A DNA stretch of 64,000 nucleotides from Aspidapion aeneum (taxonomy: Eukaryota > Arthropoda > Insecta > Coleoptera > Brentidae). The stretch covers positions 51,206,786-51,270,785 of the forward strand of contig OY755046.1 of assembly GCA_963576565.1 (NCBI GenBank). The letters are read 5' to 3'. Shown here piece by piece: positions 45,630 to 58,380 of this stretch. Positions within the stretch are counted from its first letter, which is position 1. Every line of letters starts with the position of its first letter. Made by a program: the position numbers and the translations under genes. The notes beneath the pieces are model-generated. The model was not told the DNA's origin and ran no database searches. It worked only from the letters and a program-made list of their open reading frames with translations.

Positions 45630-46175
45630 GTTGTCTCAGATGCTAATTTAAGGTGCACATGAGCTACTTTAAACAGCCAACGGTAACCGTAGACGCGGGT
45701 GGCATTACGTGGGTGCGGCTCCAAAGATCGCCTCAATTAATTCACAAGAGCAAGTAAGGCCCAGATTTTGTGTACTGTAAAATTCTATAGAAACATGTCG
45801 TTTTCTCTTGCTATATTTTGTAATAAGAATGCGAAATAACATCTACGGTGCACAGAATTTGGGTACAGTTAAACGCGGCGGCAGTTGGCCTACCCATCCA
45901 CCGCATGCTCGTTTGAACACGAATACAAACATACATTCCGGGTATTAATTTCTAGTTAGTATTCAAGTCTTTGGTGAATTTCTTTGGGATTCATTGAGAG
46001 AACTCGCACCTAACTTTCTCAGAGCGAATTTTATTTTTAGGGGGCAATTCCAATTCTCTAAGACTTGACCAGGTATGATAGTAGCGTTAATTCAGGGTCC
46101 TCTGAATTTTACAAGTTTTGACAAAACAGTTGCAATTTTCCATTATTTGACATCAGTATTGCTATTCCTCAAATC

Positions 46176-46316
46176 AGGGAAAAACAAGAAATCTTCTTCA
46201 AATGCAGACAACCGATTGGTTGACACGGCTAGTTTGTCTCGCATTAACAGAGAGAAATTGTATGCGTAAACCAATCAGATGTCGGTACTCGCGGAAGATT
46301 TCTCGTTTCTTCCTAA
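46176..46316. repeat. Imperfect inverted repeat
   Basis: AGGGAAAAACAAGAAATCTTC at the left is inverse to GAAGATTTCTCGTTTCTTCC at the right; CAACCGATTGGTT and CCAATCAGATG are mirrored too. Small hairpin element, class unknown. Confidence 0.5.
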
Positions 46317-46499
46317 AAATAAGAATAGCTACAAAGGGGACAGAATATTGCAGGCAAAAATGAACTGGCGGACGTATCCATATTCACGGCAAACAAAAAG
46401 CTCTCTTGTTATTCCCTTTGGAAAGCAACATAAGATTTTAAAAGACCAATTACCCGAATTCCGCCAATAAGAAAATCAAACGACTAGTGAGCAAGGAAT

Positions 46500-46945
46500 A
46501 ACGAAGAAGAATCAGATGTTTTTGCACCAGATGAGAACTTAAGAATTTAAATGAACATCATCAAAGGCTATATTAAGCTTACATCACCAAAAGAAATATT
46601 AACAAAAATCAAAAATATTAATTCAAAAAGGACCCAGGCTATGATCTTATTAACGAGGAAGTCATAAAAGAACTCTCCAGACAAGCTATCGTAAAACTAT
46701 GCATTCTATTTAATGCATCATTTAGGCTTGGAATGTACCTAAACTGTGGAAAGTTGTAGAAGTTATCATGATTCCAAAACCGGGAAAGCCACTGACGTTT
46801 CGAGACAAGCATTCCACAGTAGACCAAGTACACAGAATTACTAATATAATTGAAAAAGCACCAGAACCAGAAGAGTTTGTTCTGCAGTCTTTCTAAATGT
46901 AGCTTAAGTATTTGAAAGTGTGGTATAAAGTTCTTAATTTTAAAC
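46500..46945 (+). pseudogene. Jockey-like reverse transcriptase remnant
   Basis: Pieces in order: LTSPKEILTKIKNI, PGYDLINEEVIKELSRQAIV (the KAPGxD-I region before the RT palm), LCILFNASFRLGMYLNCGK, VIMIPKPGKP, then directly HSTVDQVHRITNIIEKAPEP and a decayed VFLNVA-VFESVWYKVL (motif A with the Asp altered). The jump from PKPGKP to HSTVDQVHR shows an internal deletion of about 60 residues relative to the family. Several frameshifts. Confidence 0.65.
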
Positions 46946-47489
46946 GTATTGTTTTATTTAAACGAAGATAAAGCAAAGTTTTAAATTGTGAAAAGTAATA
47001 TTTTCGATTTGCTTTTGTTTCTTTTTTGCTACTACATTCCAATACAGTTTTAATTGCTTATAAAAACGAATACCCACCTTCAATTAAATTAGAGTCAAGC
47101 TTAATTACAAGACAGGTCGGCGTTCAAAAGCTCTTATTCTTTTCTTAATCTAAAACAATATCTAAAAACAATTTCAAACGAATCCGACAATATGCGCTTT
47201 GCTATGCCACCCACCAACGAGAAGAGAGAAACCAGGTTATCAACCAAGTATTTTTTTTATCTATTTTAGGAGTTTTTATAAGGCGTTAACTAACTTTTTC
47301 GCCCTTTGGGCATATAAAGTTCACTTTTCATCCCGATTTTTAGAAAAAAAGGTGTTGCTTTTTATATCCGGGATAAAAAGCGACAAATAATCAAAAAATT
47401 GGGATCAAAAGCGACATGACAGGGATAAAATGTAAAAATGTAATAACTCAAAACACAAAAAAAAAATAGAAAAAAACTCGAAAAATTAT

Positions 47490-48890
47490 TATTCAAGATC
47501 TTCAATCTGAAATGAACCTCTGGTACTTAGATGATGGAGTTCTAGGCAGAAGTATACACACAGTTTTAGATGAATTGGAAAAACTTTGTAAAGCATGTTT
47601 TGATATTGGTTTAAACATTGATTTAAAAAAATGTGAATAACCAATTATATCAAATTCTAATAAAAATCACTCAATTTTGAAAAGTAATAAAAATTTAAAT
47701 TTTGAACAAATAGCAAACGTGGACATTAAAAATTTTACTCTTTTAGGATGTCCCTTTGACAGCAGCAAAATTGAGTCAGTATTAGATATTAAACTAAATC
47801 AAATAAGTAATATCGCAAACAAACTTTGTTTGTTAGACTCTCACTACTACCATTTTCGACAATCTTTTGCAATTCCTACAGTAGAACTCATAATATTCTC
47901 TGAAATTTTAATAATATGCTTAAATCATCTTTAGAAAAAATTATATATTGCAAATCCACTGAAGACTCATGGTCTCCAAGCACATTACCAATTTGTTTTG
48001 GAGGACTAGGTATAAGAAATACTACGAAATAATGTTTCTCTGCTTTCATAGGTTGCTGTAATGACGTTTTCTTATTATTAACTTCTATTTTATCTACATA
48101 TACCCTGTCTTTTGGAGACTTAGAATTTAATGAGGAATATGTTTTTATAAAAATTTCAGAAATTTGTTGGAAATATCAAACACAAACACTCCAAAGAAAT
48201 AATATAACCTTTGTCAAACTTTTGTTAAAAACATTATTAAAACCTAAATCACCTGTTGATAAAGCACGTCTATTGGCTCTTCAAGAACCAGAAAGTTCAG
48301 ATTGGTTAAAAGCTCTACCATCTTCAACACTAAGTAACCTACTTGATGATTTATCTTTCCGTATCTCTACGTCACTGAGAATTGGGTTATATCTGCGGCG
48401 AAGCAGTAAATAATTTGGGACTTCATGGCTTAGGCTGCAAAGAGAGAGAGTCACAGATTGCTCAATGTCATTATAAAATGGGCTCTCATGGAATTCCGGC
48501 TGTAATGGAACCTCCAAATATATGCCACAGTGACGGAAAATGGGCAGATGGATTATCTTTGGTTCCCTGGAAGAATGGTAGGGCTTTTATTATTATTAAG
48601 ACACAGCGGCGGCATCCTATATTAACAAATCTTCAGTTAAAGCTGGATATGCCGCACAATTAGACGAATCAATTAAAATTCAGAAATATAAGGGATTCTC
48701 CGATCGTTTTGTTTTTATGCCATTTTCAGTAAAAACCTTCGGACGCTGGGGACATGAGACTAAAAAATTGTTAGTCGACATTTGCTTAAAAATAAAAAGG
48801 CACATACTTTTATTTCTCAAAAGATTGAAATTGTAATAGAACGAGGTAACAGTGTAGCTGTGCTGGATACTATTCCTGTTGATTAGGGTT
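47490..48890 (+). pseudogene. Retroelement: RT + Cys-rich + endonuclease-like C-terminus
   Basis: Decayed plus-strand coding sequence. It contains SEMNLWYLDDGVLGRSIHTV (RT motif C, YLDD, ~47505), GLNIDLKKCE, FTLLGCPFDSSKIE, SWSPSTLPICFGGLGIRN, DKARLLALQEPESSDWLKAL (~48258), STSLRIGLYL, then CGEAVNNLGLHGLGC (~48390), PAVMEPPNICHSDGKWADGL, SLVPWKNGR, and after a frameshift near 48598 SVKAGYAAQLDESIKIQKYK, VFMPFSVKTFGRWGHETKKL and SQKIEIVIERGNSVAVL. The CxxxxxxxGxHGLxC stretch followed by an (R/A)DG...W pattern suggests a restriction-like endonuclease as in site-specific non-LTR elements, but I cannot name the clade. At least five frameshifts or stops; the 5' end is lost. Confidence 0.6.
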
Positions 48891-49035
48891 TGAAATAGGT
48901 ATGACTTCTATAATTTTTCATGAATATATGAATTTAATTTTATTTTTACCAGTTTTGTCTATTATTCAATTTTACATATACTTTTTATTTAGCTTAATAC
49001 TAAACATCACAACATTCACTTCCAATTGGATTTTT

Positions 49036-49222
49036 ACCTTCTTAGCCTGCGTAGCAATGGCAGGAAAAGTATAAGCTTCGATGAAATTTTTTTTTTTTTG
49101 AGATAACGTCGAAAATATTTTGAACTATCTTAGCAATATCGTCGTGATGTTTATGTCTGTGTGCAAAAAACTGTTTTTAATGCATGGCTTCAATTGAAAT
49201 GTGCTAATAGGCTAGGTAGGTA
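49036..49222. mobile_element. ACCTTCC-family element, short copy
   Basis: ACCTTCTTAGCCTGCGTAGC at the left and GCTAGGTAGGTATCAGATCC at the right. Shares about 50 bp of its right side with 24144-24526. Confidence 0.5.
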
Positions 49223-49977
49223 TCAGATCCGTCATGAATCCATTTATTTTTTATAAATACCTTGGCGATTTGGTTTTTCTATCAAGACGTTTGTTCGTAA
49301 CAAAAACAAATTCATCACGATGTAGGAGTCTCTTTCATGGGAAATTTCTTGACATCTAGAGGAAGTTTCTTCCTGGCTGTAGAAGAATTAATGAGTCGAG
49401 AAAACGACGGGCGAAAATTAGAGAAAATTGCGATAATTAAGTACCTGCCTACCTTAATGTTAAACGCGATATCTATTTGCGATTATAAAAAAATAGGGCA
49501 AATAGATATATAGGATGTAATTTAAATGACACACCAACTTTAAGGGGTGGTAGAAAAGGGTACTCTCCGCCGGCCGATTCGCCGCAGGGTCAATTCGCTG
49601 CGAGAATTTTTGTTTAATTTTTATTTTAATCTAACGTACCTTATTTTTTATTAAATCATGACTCCCCTGTCATTTTGTTGGGAGATCACAAATTGTGTTA
49701 AACCTAACCGTGGTCAATTGATCGCAAAGATATCCTCACCTGTGTTTTGCAAAAAAAAACACCACAAAAAGAAATGTGTTTGTCGAATTGAAAAAAATGC
49801 TTTTTCAATAGTAGTTTATAAAATAACTAATTAATAATAAAAAAAGCAAAAAAATTTTTTTTAATAATACTTTTTCAAAAAGCACTTTTTTTAAAAACTA
49901 ATACACAAAACTAAAAAGGCCGCCCCTCTCCTGGGTGCGCCCATGAGACCAATTAAGATACAGGCTGGGTTGGGGTA

Positions 49978-50349
49978 GAAACTCTGTATGTATGACATAT
50001 TTTAACAAAATAGAGACGAACCCATCAAAGTCACTCAAACTCACATTTTTTGGTTATGTTATTCTCTTGCCAAGTTCATTGGCGACATGAATCATCATGC
50101 AACGTATAAATAAACATACACACATATAACACATAAATTGTCCGTCACCCCCTGTAAATGTTTGTCAAAAATCGTTTATTTTTATTTTCCGACGCTTATG
50201 AATTAAAAAGGATGGAAGTATAGATCTATACAAGGCTAGAGTATAGAGGACCGATATTTCCCTCCTTTGATTTTGACTTAAATAAATTTGACATTAATAA
50301 GCTTGTTGCGTCTCTGTTTCTTTAAAATATGTCATACATACAGGGTCTC
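49978..50349. mobile_element. TA-flanked MITE, 372 bp
   Basis: The termini GAAACTCTGTATGTATGACA and TGTCATACATACAGGGTCTC are inverse for about 45 bases (through ATATTTTAA and AGAGACG), with TA at 49976-49977 and 50350-50351. Tc1/mariner-like by target; no coding sequence. Confidence 0.8.
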
Positions 50350-50354
50350 TAGGT

Positions 50355-51665
50355 TGCAGATGACTGGCAAACTATCCGTATGATTACCGTTTCTAATTGG
50401 TCGAAGTATTCTGAAGGAAGGTGCCGTTAAGCTTTCTTTTCTTTTTAATCTTAAATAAATTTTTTCCCTCTCTTTCCCTCACACCTTAAAAATAGGTCAA
50501 AAAACAATTTATTATTTCTTTATTTTATAGTAGCTTCCCTTTTTTCCTTGAGGTAGATCGGTGTTAACCGAACCTCAATTAACTAAGGTTAACATATTAT
50601 CGATTACGAAAGGAGGATAGGAACAGGGACACATTAGTAACGTGAAAGGGAGATAAAGGTTAATCATTTGCATGAGTAGAAAAGAGAAAACAACGTAACC
50701 TAATCTCAAAATATGAATTAGAATTATCCGCTTTCGGTTTGAGGAGGATCAATAAGGTTAAGTTTGTAGTTTTAATAAATATGTCAGAGATTTGGGTATG
50801 GAGGGAAAATGTGATAAATATAATGTTTTTTTCAATATCCTGCAGTTGTTTTATAAAAAAAAAGGTTAATTTAATCATTTTGGCATTTATTGTTTGGTTA
50901 TTTAATGTTTATTTGCAATGATGAAACGTAAATATTATTTATATTAATTACTGGTCATTTGTTTTAATTTGTATATTCGAAAAAGCACCCTGGACGGTGG
51001 AAGTATAATGCTTTCGAAGAACAGTAATAAAACTTCCATTTATCCGTTACCAGGTGTGAAAGCAAGGCCATAAAGCAACCATCATGATGTTTTAAGTTTG
51101 GTAACAAGTAGATTAGTACGTGCGAGCATAAGTATAAAGCTAGCTTAACACTTGTATATCTCCATCTCTCTTATCTACTATGGTTTGTTATGAGGAACGC
51201 TGCGACATCACAAATCAAAATGGCGGCTGCTATATGGTGTTGTTTGCCCGCACGGTAACAATACAATAGCAAGGCATGCGCACAGGTGGTAAATTCTAGT
51301 ACATATTGTCATATTTAGTGCAGAGACTTCTTTGGGGTATGCGGCTTGTTCATACATACATTATAAACATAAAAAGTGAGTCTACTAAATTAATTAAAAC
51401 GTATGCTATAACTAAAACCTGCTGGCTGTTGTATGACAAAACATTTATTAATATTGGGGTAATCCTTTAGCACTGTTTATACAAAAACATTTCCCCCAGA
51501 TTTGCAAATCAATGCGTAATATAAGCCTACGGTCGTCATTTTATATTATTGTCAATATATTACCCCCGTTTGCATAGACACGGTTTTAAGCGACGACTGA
51601 CTCATCCATCTTTCTCATCAGTTGAAAGCTCACCACTAATGTTCCTCAATTTAAGCAAAGAGGTG
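50355..51665. other. No gene recognised
   Basis: AT-rich with no recognisable domain. The stretch 51180-51300 (CAAAATGGCGGCTGCTATAT, GCATGCGCA) is GC-richer and could be a promoter or 5' UTR, but no following exon was found. Confidence 0.4.
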
Positions 51666-51670
51666 ATTCT

Positions 51671-51797
51671 TAAATTACGTACCGCTGAAGGGGGAGGGGG
51701 GTTACCTTGGTGTTACACTCGATGTTTTTTAATGTATTTTTTCTTTAAAATGCATTACGAAGGGAGGAGAGGTCAAAAATCCTGTCATTTTAATTAC
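51671..51797. mobile_element. G-rich mini-element with AAATTACGT ends
   Basis: AAATTACGTACCGC at the left and an inverse-like TTTAATTACGTT at the right, with GGGGGAGGGGGG and AAGGGAGGAGAGGTCAAAAAT inside. A relative lies at 53756-53875. Confidence 0.5.
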
Positions 51798-51944
51798 GTT
51801 GATATAGATTATTTTAAGCATCGATTAAATTATTAAGGGTTGCTAGTTTAGTAAATAAGAGCTTACGATTAAGGTTCTTTATTTCTGGTAGCTCAGCGAA
51901 GTCTACCTTCTTGCATGGAAGGTGTACCGGGTGTTTTAAAGTGA

Positions 51945-52320
51945 TTCTTAAAGGCCAAAGTTGTACCCCGCCTTTAATGGAATCTATTGTATACAGAACC
52001 CCGCTCCGTTCCGCCCTTAACAGCCAAGCAAGCAAATGGGACTTTCTGTAAGTCACGCAGCTGCGAGAGCACTCGTTTTAGTTCGACCGATAAGGTCCGG
52101 CTCGATGCCTTGTAAAGGGGACGCGCGACGATGCAAGCCATCTTAGATTGCGGAGACTTTTGATAGTGATTAGAGGCCACTTAAAAGGCGGGGTCCCGTA
52201 AAAAAAGAAAAGTCAGGCTATCTTTGTTGGATACATCTATATTTCGGATTTCTTTCTCGCACTTCAATAGAGGAAGCTATTAAGAAGTACTTTGAGACAG
52301 ACGATATACCCTAGAGGTCG
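51945..52320. repeat. Dispersed ~350-bp repeat (inverse of 58915-59265)
   Basis: Shares, in opposite orientation with 58915-59265 and 61789-62139, words such as AGCAAGCAAATGGG, GTTGGATACATCTATATTTC, GTACCCCGCCTTTAA and CCCTAGAGGTCG. Open frames in it are short and not recognisable. Confidence 0.6.
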
Positions 52321-52604
52321 ATTTTTCAATCGGGAAAGAATAAAACTTCTTCTAAGATAACATCACATCATTTCTGGCGCTTGTGAATCACCGCTTTGGC
52401 TTTCTCCTTTTAGACGAACAGGAACAGTGTTTCCTTCCAAATTAGAGTATATCAAACATTCACTGAACTAAGTATAAAATTCAAAATTTTCGTCGTTCAA
52501 AAATCGACGTCCTAATAGATTCTTACTTCACCAGAGCCCATCTTACTATGTTCTTGCTTCCATAATCTTCTTTATTTTATGTATTTATGTATGCATTTTT
52601 GATG

Positions 52605-53360
52605 AATGGACCAACAGGACTAAAAATCTTCTCCGACAGTTAAGCAGCCTTAAGAGCGATTCCTATACGGTCTCATCGAGAACCGTGAGGAGCTGTATGG
52701 ATTCGCTGAATGCGCTTGGTGGCGCTAACAATGTGTCATTAGTTTGGAGACCAGGGCATTCTGGGCACGAGGAAAATGAGGCCACATACCTAGCAGCGAG
52801 GGAAGCGGCATCTGCCGAATTTTTCGGCCCCGAGCCAGCCCTGGGGATATCATACAATAATGCTAAATCAATCATATTAAAATGGATGGAGAATAGCTTT
52901 CAACAATACTGGATAAATATACCAGAACTGGCTCACTCTGAAGAGTTCATTAAAGGACCTTGTAGAAACAGAGCAAGGAACATTATTGGACTAACCAGAC
53001 AGGAGATACGTATAGTGACTGGTCTTTTTACGGGTCACTGTCGACTGAGAGTACCCATGCACAAATGGGACTAACAGAAGAGACCGAATGTAGACTCTGA
53101 ATGGGGGATGACGAAACAGTCAGACATGTACTGTGCGAATGTCCGGCTATTGCACGTTTACGTCAGAACACTTTTGGTAAACCTTAGATTGACTCAGAAG
53201 ATCTGAACGGTGTCTCACCCAAACTGATAGCCGGCCTTTTTGGAGGATTAGGCATACAGTGATGAGAAACTACTCAAAAGTAAGCCACAATAGACCCATT
53301 GGTGGTCGCAGTGGAAGGGCTGCAAAGCCTACTCACATTTGAATCATCAATCATCATCAT
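52605..53360 (+). pseudogene. LINE RNase H and C-terminal remnant
   Basis: From ~52615: KIFSDS-AALRA, then after a shift DSYTVSSRTVRSCMDSLN, VSLVWRPGHSGHEENEATYL (the RNase H WVPGHSGxxGNExAD motif; the GNEEAD acid appears as NEAT), FFGPEPALGISYNNAK, FIKGPCRNRARNIIGLTRQE, VTGLFTGHCRLRVPMHKW, and in a further frame MGDDETVRHVLCECPAIARL (the H-x3-4-C-C C-terminal finger) and AGLFGGLGI. Typical of RNase H-bearing insect LINEs (R1/I-like). The 5' side is lost; the 3' end runs into ATCATC repeats at ~53350. Confidence 0.8.
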
Positions 53361-53755
53361 CTATTTTTGGTAGTACATTTTTCTCTTCTAGTATACTAAT
53401 TTCGAACTATTTTTCTGATATTGTATTTTTCAATAATTCTTCTTTTCTTCATGCAATCATAGATCAATAAAGTACTTACAGATAGTTCTTCTGTTATTAC
53501 CCAGAAATGGACATTCGTGACGGTCACCTTGTTATTCTCAGTTTCCGGTACCATCTTTGCGACAATACGACGGTACCATAATGGTACCTAAACGCTAGCT
53601 GCGGCGGTTAAAGGTTAATGTTTCACTTTGAACTTGGCGCTAGTTAATCTCGTAACGTGAATACTGATCACGATTCTCTAAGGTACTGACTTACAAAGTG
53701 AACAACGTCAATATTTTAATAAAGGATCGGCACACCTCTTAGGGCCTAACCTTAA

Positions 53756-53875
53756 GATATGTAACGTTCAAGCGGGGGAGGGGGTTTTAATGTGTATTTT
53801 CTTGAAAAGGCGTTACGAGGGGGGGAAGGGGTTTGCCAAAAATCCTGAATTTTTGCGTTACGTAATTTAAAGACG
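53756..53875. mobile_element. G-rich mini-element, second copy
   Basis: GTAACGTTCAAGCGGGGGAG at the left and GCGTTACGTAATTTAAA at the right with an AAAAATCCTGA stretch shared with 51671-51797. Confidence 0.5.
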
Positions 53876-53894
53876 TTCCCTTATGGGATTTCTG

Positions 53895-54320
53895 TAATCC
53901 GTCAAACTTCATGAAATTTGGGTATGTGGTAGACTGAGCCTTTCTTATTAAAAGTTTTTATGGATCTAACTCAAATAAATGACCAGGTTTTGAAATACAG
54001 GGTGTTGAAAGTGATAATGTCCAAGAAACATAATGGCTCTTTAGACGGATTTTTCAGATTAGTATTACATATTATATTTACGATTTATTTATTATTTTTA
54101 ATCTGTACCTAAAATATTAAGTACAGGATTTTTAAGTAAATATTATTCGAAAGTGTTCATGAGAAACAAGCTTAGTGTATTTTAGATTAAACCTTTCGTA
54201 TCAAAATTTCTTTTGGGCCCAACTTAAATTAATGAGCAGTTTGTAAAATACAGGGTGTTAAAAGTGATAATGTCCAAGAAGGATTATAGCACTTTATACG
54301 GGTTTTCCAAACACTTACGC
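53895..54320. repeat. Degenerate ~260-bp tandem pair
   Basis: TACAGGGTGTTGAAAGTGAT and AATGTCCAAGAA recur 260 bases later (53998 and 54253), with matching flanks (AACT-AAAT-AATGA-CAG-TTT). Two copies only. Confidence 0.7.
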
Positions 54321-54506
54321 AATGTTACTTTTTACAGGGCACGGCACAGATGTACAAAACGCTTAAATATTTTTTAATAGAATTTAAAAAATTATATTTG
54401 CCGTAATACTCTGTATTAAATACTTAATAAGTCAAGAATCATTAAAAAACTAATAAATACTCCAGTATCTACTAAGACCTTAAGAATCATTGTAGACCGG
54501 GTTCAA

Positions 54507-54736
54507 GTATCAAGTCTATAGACTTGATACCGACCGGTGCAAAGATTTGGTTCACCCTAATGTGCAATAAGATAGTAAGCATTTCTCAGTGAGTTTCATC
54601 TCATATAAATTCAAATTAACTTTAGAAATAAAGAAAAGCCACATAAAAATTTTGTAACCAAATGTCATTTTTTGGAAAGTTAGTCCGTGCAGTCGTAGTA
54701 GTAACTTTAAACCACCCCTCAGGGGGTTTAAAGTTC
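54507..54736. repeat. Two short palindromes
   Basis: A 24-base perfect palindrome (54507-54530, arms GTATCAAGTCTA) and a near-perfect 33-base one (54704-54736, AACTTTAAACC arms around CCCCTCAGGGG). Confidence 0.8.
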
Positions 54737-54739
54737 GAA

Positions 54740-55920
54740 AACACAAGAAATAATCCATGATTGACAAAAAAACTTACATACAAAAATATTCAAAGCTAAA
54801 TAATACATAAATAACTTAAAACTATATCTGTAGATGCATTACCGTATTAAATACGTAGGTATCAATATTTAAATACTGTAAAAAGCACAACACATATTAG
54901 AATCCCTTTTCAATTACTCATTCACTAAAACAATTGACCATCGGTTTAATCGTCGCTAACTTGTCTAAAAAATTAACATGTAAAATATAGCGGACAGCTC
55001 ACACTGACTTACACCGTTTTTATTCGACATTTCCTAGCGACATTTGGAGGTTTAAATATGGCTACCATTGTTAAACTAAAATATTTTATTATTTTTATTT
55101 ATTTATAACCTTGGTGTGGAAATAATGTCTTTGTTACAACGAAAAAAGATGACCCATATCCCAAGGTATTTATGAACAATTTATATAAATATTAAAAACT
55201 ATTGCATTCACGGAAAAAATAAGTTAAACCCTCAACCAAAATGTAGACTTTTAAACCTAGGATTGTAGCACTTAGCACTGTAGACCCTTTAGTAAATACT
55301 GGTGGTAGTCTTTAACAAGTTTTGAGATGTTTACTAAAGAGCCATCGACACTCTTTGTGGTTATGTTATCGGTTTTATAATTATCTATTCTACTTAAAGC
55401 CGAGGGGCACCTTGGAAGAAAACCAGCGAAATTTAACCTGCAGGGTTTAACCGCAGCTTGTGTCTTAAACCTGCACAGTTATTGTACAGGTTTGTTCGCA
55501 TACATTGGAATTTGTCGTCTATCTTTTTAAACCGGTACCTCAAGACAATTTTGGAAGCAAGGCTACTACGGATCCAGAAATACCAAAACTCATTGCAGTC
55601 ATTGAGAAGGTTTGACCTACCTCATTTGGCATGCAACTGTCACGGTAATACTTTATGGTCATCAACGTCTTCATGTTCCAATGTTCTAAGAATATAAAAA
55701 AAACTAAAATCATTGTTTCACTCTGTATCCACCAGATCTAAACAGAATTCACGAACGTCCAAAGCCGATTACCATAAAAGTCCATGATGGTTCACTGGTT
55801 CATTAGGCTAAAAACACATCTATGATGGGCATGTGTAAGATAGGTCCAATTGCTTCGAGAATCCATAAAGTATCCGTCAGAAACTAGGTAGTAAGGTTGC
55901 AAAACAAGAGAAATTTGCTG
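54740..55920. other. No gene recognised
   Basis: A 79-codon open frame at 55458-55697 has no recognisable domain. No splice pairs or terminal repeats convince me. Confidence 0.4.
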
Positions 55921-55924
55921 AAAA

Positions 55925-56712
55925 CAGAAGGGGCAGGTTTTGGATTCCATGGCTTTCTAAAGGGGAGAAAATTTATAATTTAGTTAGATTTACCATATAC
56001 ACACTACAGTATGCTGACGATCAAGTAAGTGTAGCTAATGATAAAGAAGACTTGGAGTATATGATGCGAAAGTTAACGGAAGAATACCAAAAGTGGGGGT
56101 TAACAGTGAACGTGTATTAGAAACGAATCGAGTGAGTTAGATCTAGAAAATGCAAAAACAATATCTCCATGCAATGAGTAGGTATACTTGCGTGTCACAT
56201 TTGATAAGGCAGGAACAGACTGTAAAGAATTGGAAACAAGAATAGTATAAGCAAAAAAGGTTAATAGATATCTTAACAGTATTTTATGGAGAGAGAGATT
56301 GAAAATATTGTAAAAATTTTTATATATTAAACAATGTTGACAAGCACACTGTCGTATGGAATAGAGACTTATCGCGTAACAGAAAAATGCAAAACAAAAA
56401 TTGAAAGTGTCGAAATGGATGCAATAAGAAGATCAATGATACCATAAAAGAAATAATGGGCACCGAGGGAAGCATAACGGATGACATCATTAAAAGACAA
56501 CTGATATACAACGGATGAACGACGAAAGATTACCAAAGCAGGTCCTAGAATGGCAATCAATAGGGCGCGGAAAAAGAGGGCCTCCTAAACTGGAATGGCA
56601 ACAGTCAATCCAAAGATCACTGCGTCAAAAAAACCTGACAGAAGATGATTTTCAGGATTGATTGTGGTGGAGAATAGGCGTCGGACAACGTAGAACAACG
56701 TTTTAAACCGAC
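55925..56712 (+). pseudogene. LINE reverse transcriptase C-terminal remnant
   Basis: Plus strand: FWIPWLSKGEKIYNL, then YTLQYADDQVSVANDKEDLE (catalytic YADD, ~56007), MRKLTEEYQKWGLTVNV, YLRVTFDKAGTDCKELETRI, VNRYLNSILWRERL, TLSYGIETW, KTKIESVEMDAIRRSM, EIMGTEGSITDDIIKRQL, RGKRGPPKLEWQQSIQRSL and NLTEDDFQD. Several stops and shifts. Layout fits an RTE-like or related insect LINE; the upstream RT palm and endonuclease are absent. Confidence 0.7.
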
Positions 56713-56714
56713 AT

Positions 56715-57915
56715 AGTAGTAGTAGAAAATTTATAATCTATTTGCGCAGCCAGGGTAAAATATTACCCCTAGAATTTGAATCGGGAAAGTAGGTCAAGTA
56801 ATACTATTTTGAAGGTCTCTCGAGTATCTTTACAACCGTGTTAAAATTTTAAAACCCATAGTGGTGGTGGAAATAGAAATATTTGCCTTTAGGAATTGAA
56901 TATTGAGCGATACAAAATAAAATGACAAATAAAAATGCAAAATGCAGTGACTCTTATTTCTTATTTTTTATTTTAGTTTTCTTATTATTTTATTATTTTA
57001 TTTTTATTATTTTATTTTTATTTAAACTTTGGACGCAACTATCACAAAAACGAATCGATGGTGTTTGGAAAAGGGTTGTAAAGAAATTCAAGAGACCTTC
57101 AAAAAACAACTTTTATTTAAATTCTAGGGGTGATATTTTCCCCTCCTAGGGGATACGTTCTAAAAAAATTCCAAGATAGCTAATAAAGGTCCCCTCACAA
57201 ACTAAATCGACGTGTGCAGTTCTCAAAAAATCTTAGGTGGAAAATTTTTTAATTGTCACTATAGGTATACCAAGGATATATTTATGCATCTTTGGTTATA
57301 CCTAGATTTAAACGGATTCTAAATCAACTGTTATGGTTTTTCCAGAAATCATTAAAAAATATCTGCAATATAAAAATTTATAAATAAACATAGTTTTTTA
57401 GTCATCTCTCCGAATATTAGTTCAGGCCCTACATGATACCATATAAGGTGCGCCACTGACGTAAGTGGGGGGCGTGGTACACATCGTTAAACTAGACATT
57501 TTGTCAGCCTAAAGAACTATTACTTAGTTAGTTGACAATTACCCCATTTTATATAAGGCCAACTTAAAAAATTGAATTTCAAGTTAATGCTAACCAGAAA
57601 TAATTCTTAAGTTACCTTAATATATTATTTACTAAGTTAGAAAAATGAATGTTCAATTTGTGATTGATTTGAGGATTCCTAGAAATATATTTATTTTTCA
57701 AGGCGGCTGTTTTCGAAAATTATATCTTACTTATAGAATATGTGACTGTATACAATTGACTTTTGACTAAACATACTTTTTTGAGAAAAACAATGTGTTA
57801 AGAATAAAAAATATCACAAGCAAAAACAAAAATTTTAATTAAAAAAATTTCATCTATGGCACTTGAACCAATGCTTTTAGAGGAGACTCATGTACATCGG
57901 TGGTAAAGAAATTTT
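56715..57915. other. No gene recognised
   Basis: AT-rich; 56956-57025 is a T/A simple-sequence run. GTGCGCCACTGACGTAAG near 57449 resembles the end of a hAT-type MITE but no partner end was found. Confidence 0.4.
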
Positions 57916-58380
57916 GTCTGCTCAATAAATAATCTTTGGAAAATTTTGACAGTTTTCGAGTTATTAGCAAAAAAACTGTCAAAAAGCACGATTGAGGGAG
58001 GGAAACCATCTTCCTGCAAGGGGCGGGGGGTCTTTCCCCTTCGTAAAATGTTCGGGGGAGTCTCCTGTCCATACCAAGTGTATTGCGTCTCTCATTAAAT
58101 GCAGTAGTATCTGAACCTGTAGGGCCTGAACTATATTATAATTTGTTGTTTATTACTTGTAAAAAAATATATAATGTGTAATACGTAGGTACGAAAATTG
58201 AAGTGCCTGTCAAAGTGTCCTGAATTGCGGTTGGAATTCCCATGCAAAAAATTTATTAAATTAGATCGAATATTTTTGTGATAATTTAAAAATTTAATTA
58301 GGTATCTATATCTGCTCCTCAGAGTAAAAATGTATTAAGTCACAAAACTTAAATTTAACATAGATATATAAACATATAAT

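Noticed and set aside
50660..50921. Short open frames on both strands
   Set aside because: No domain, no splice context; expected by chance in AT-rich DNA.
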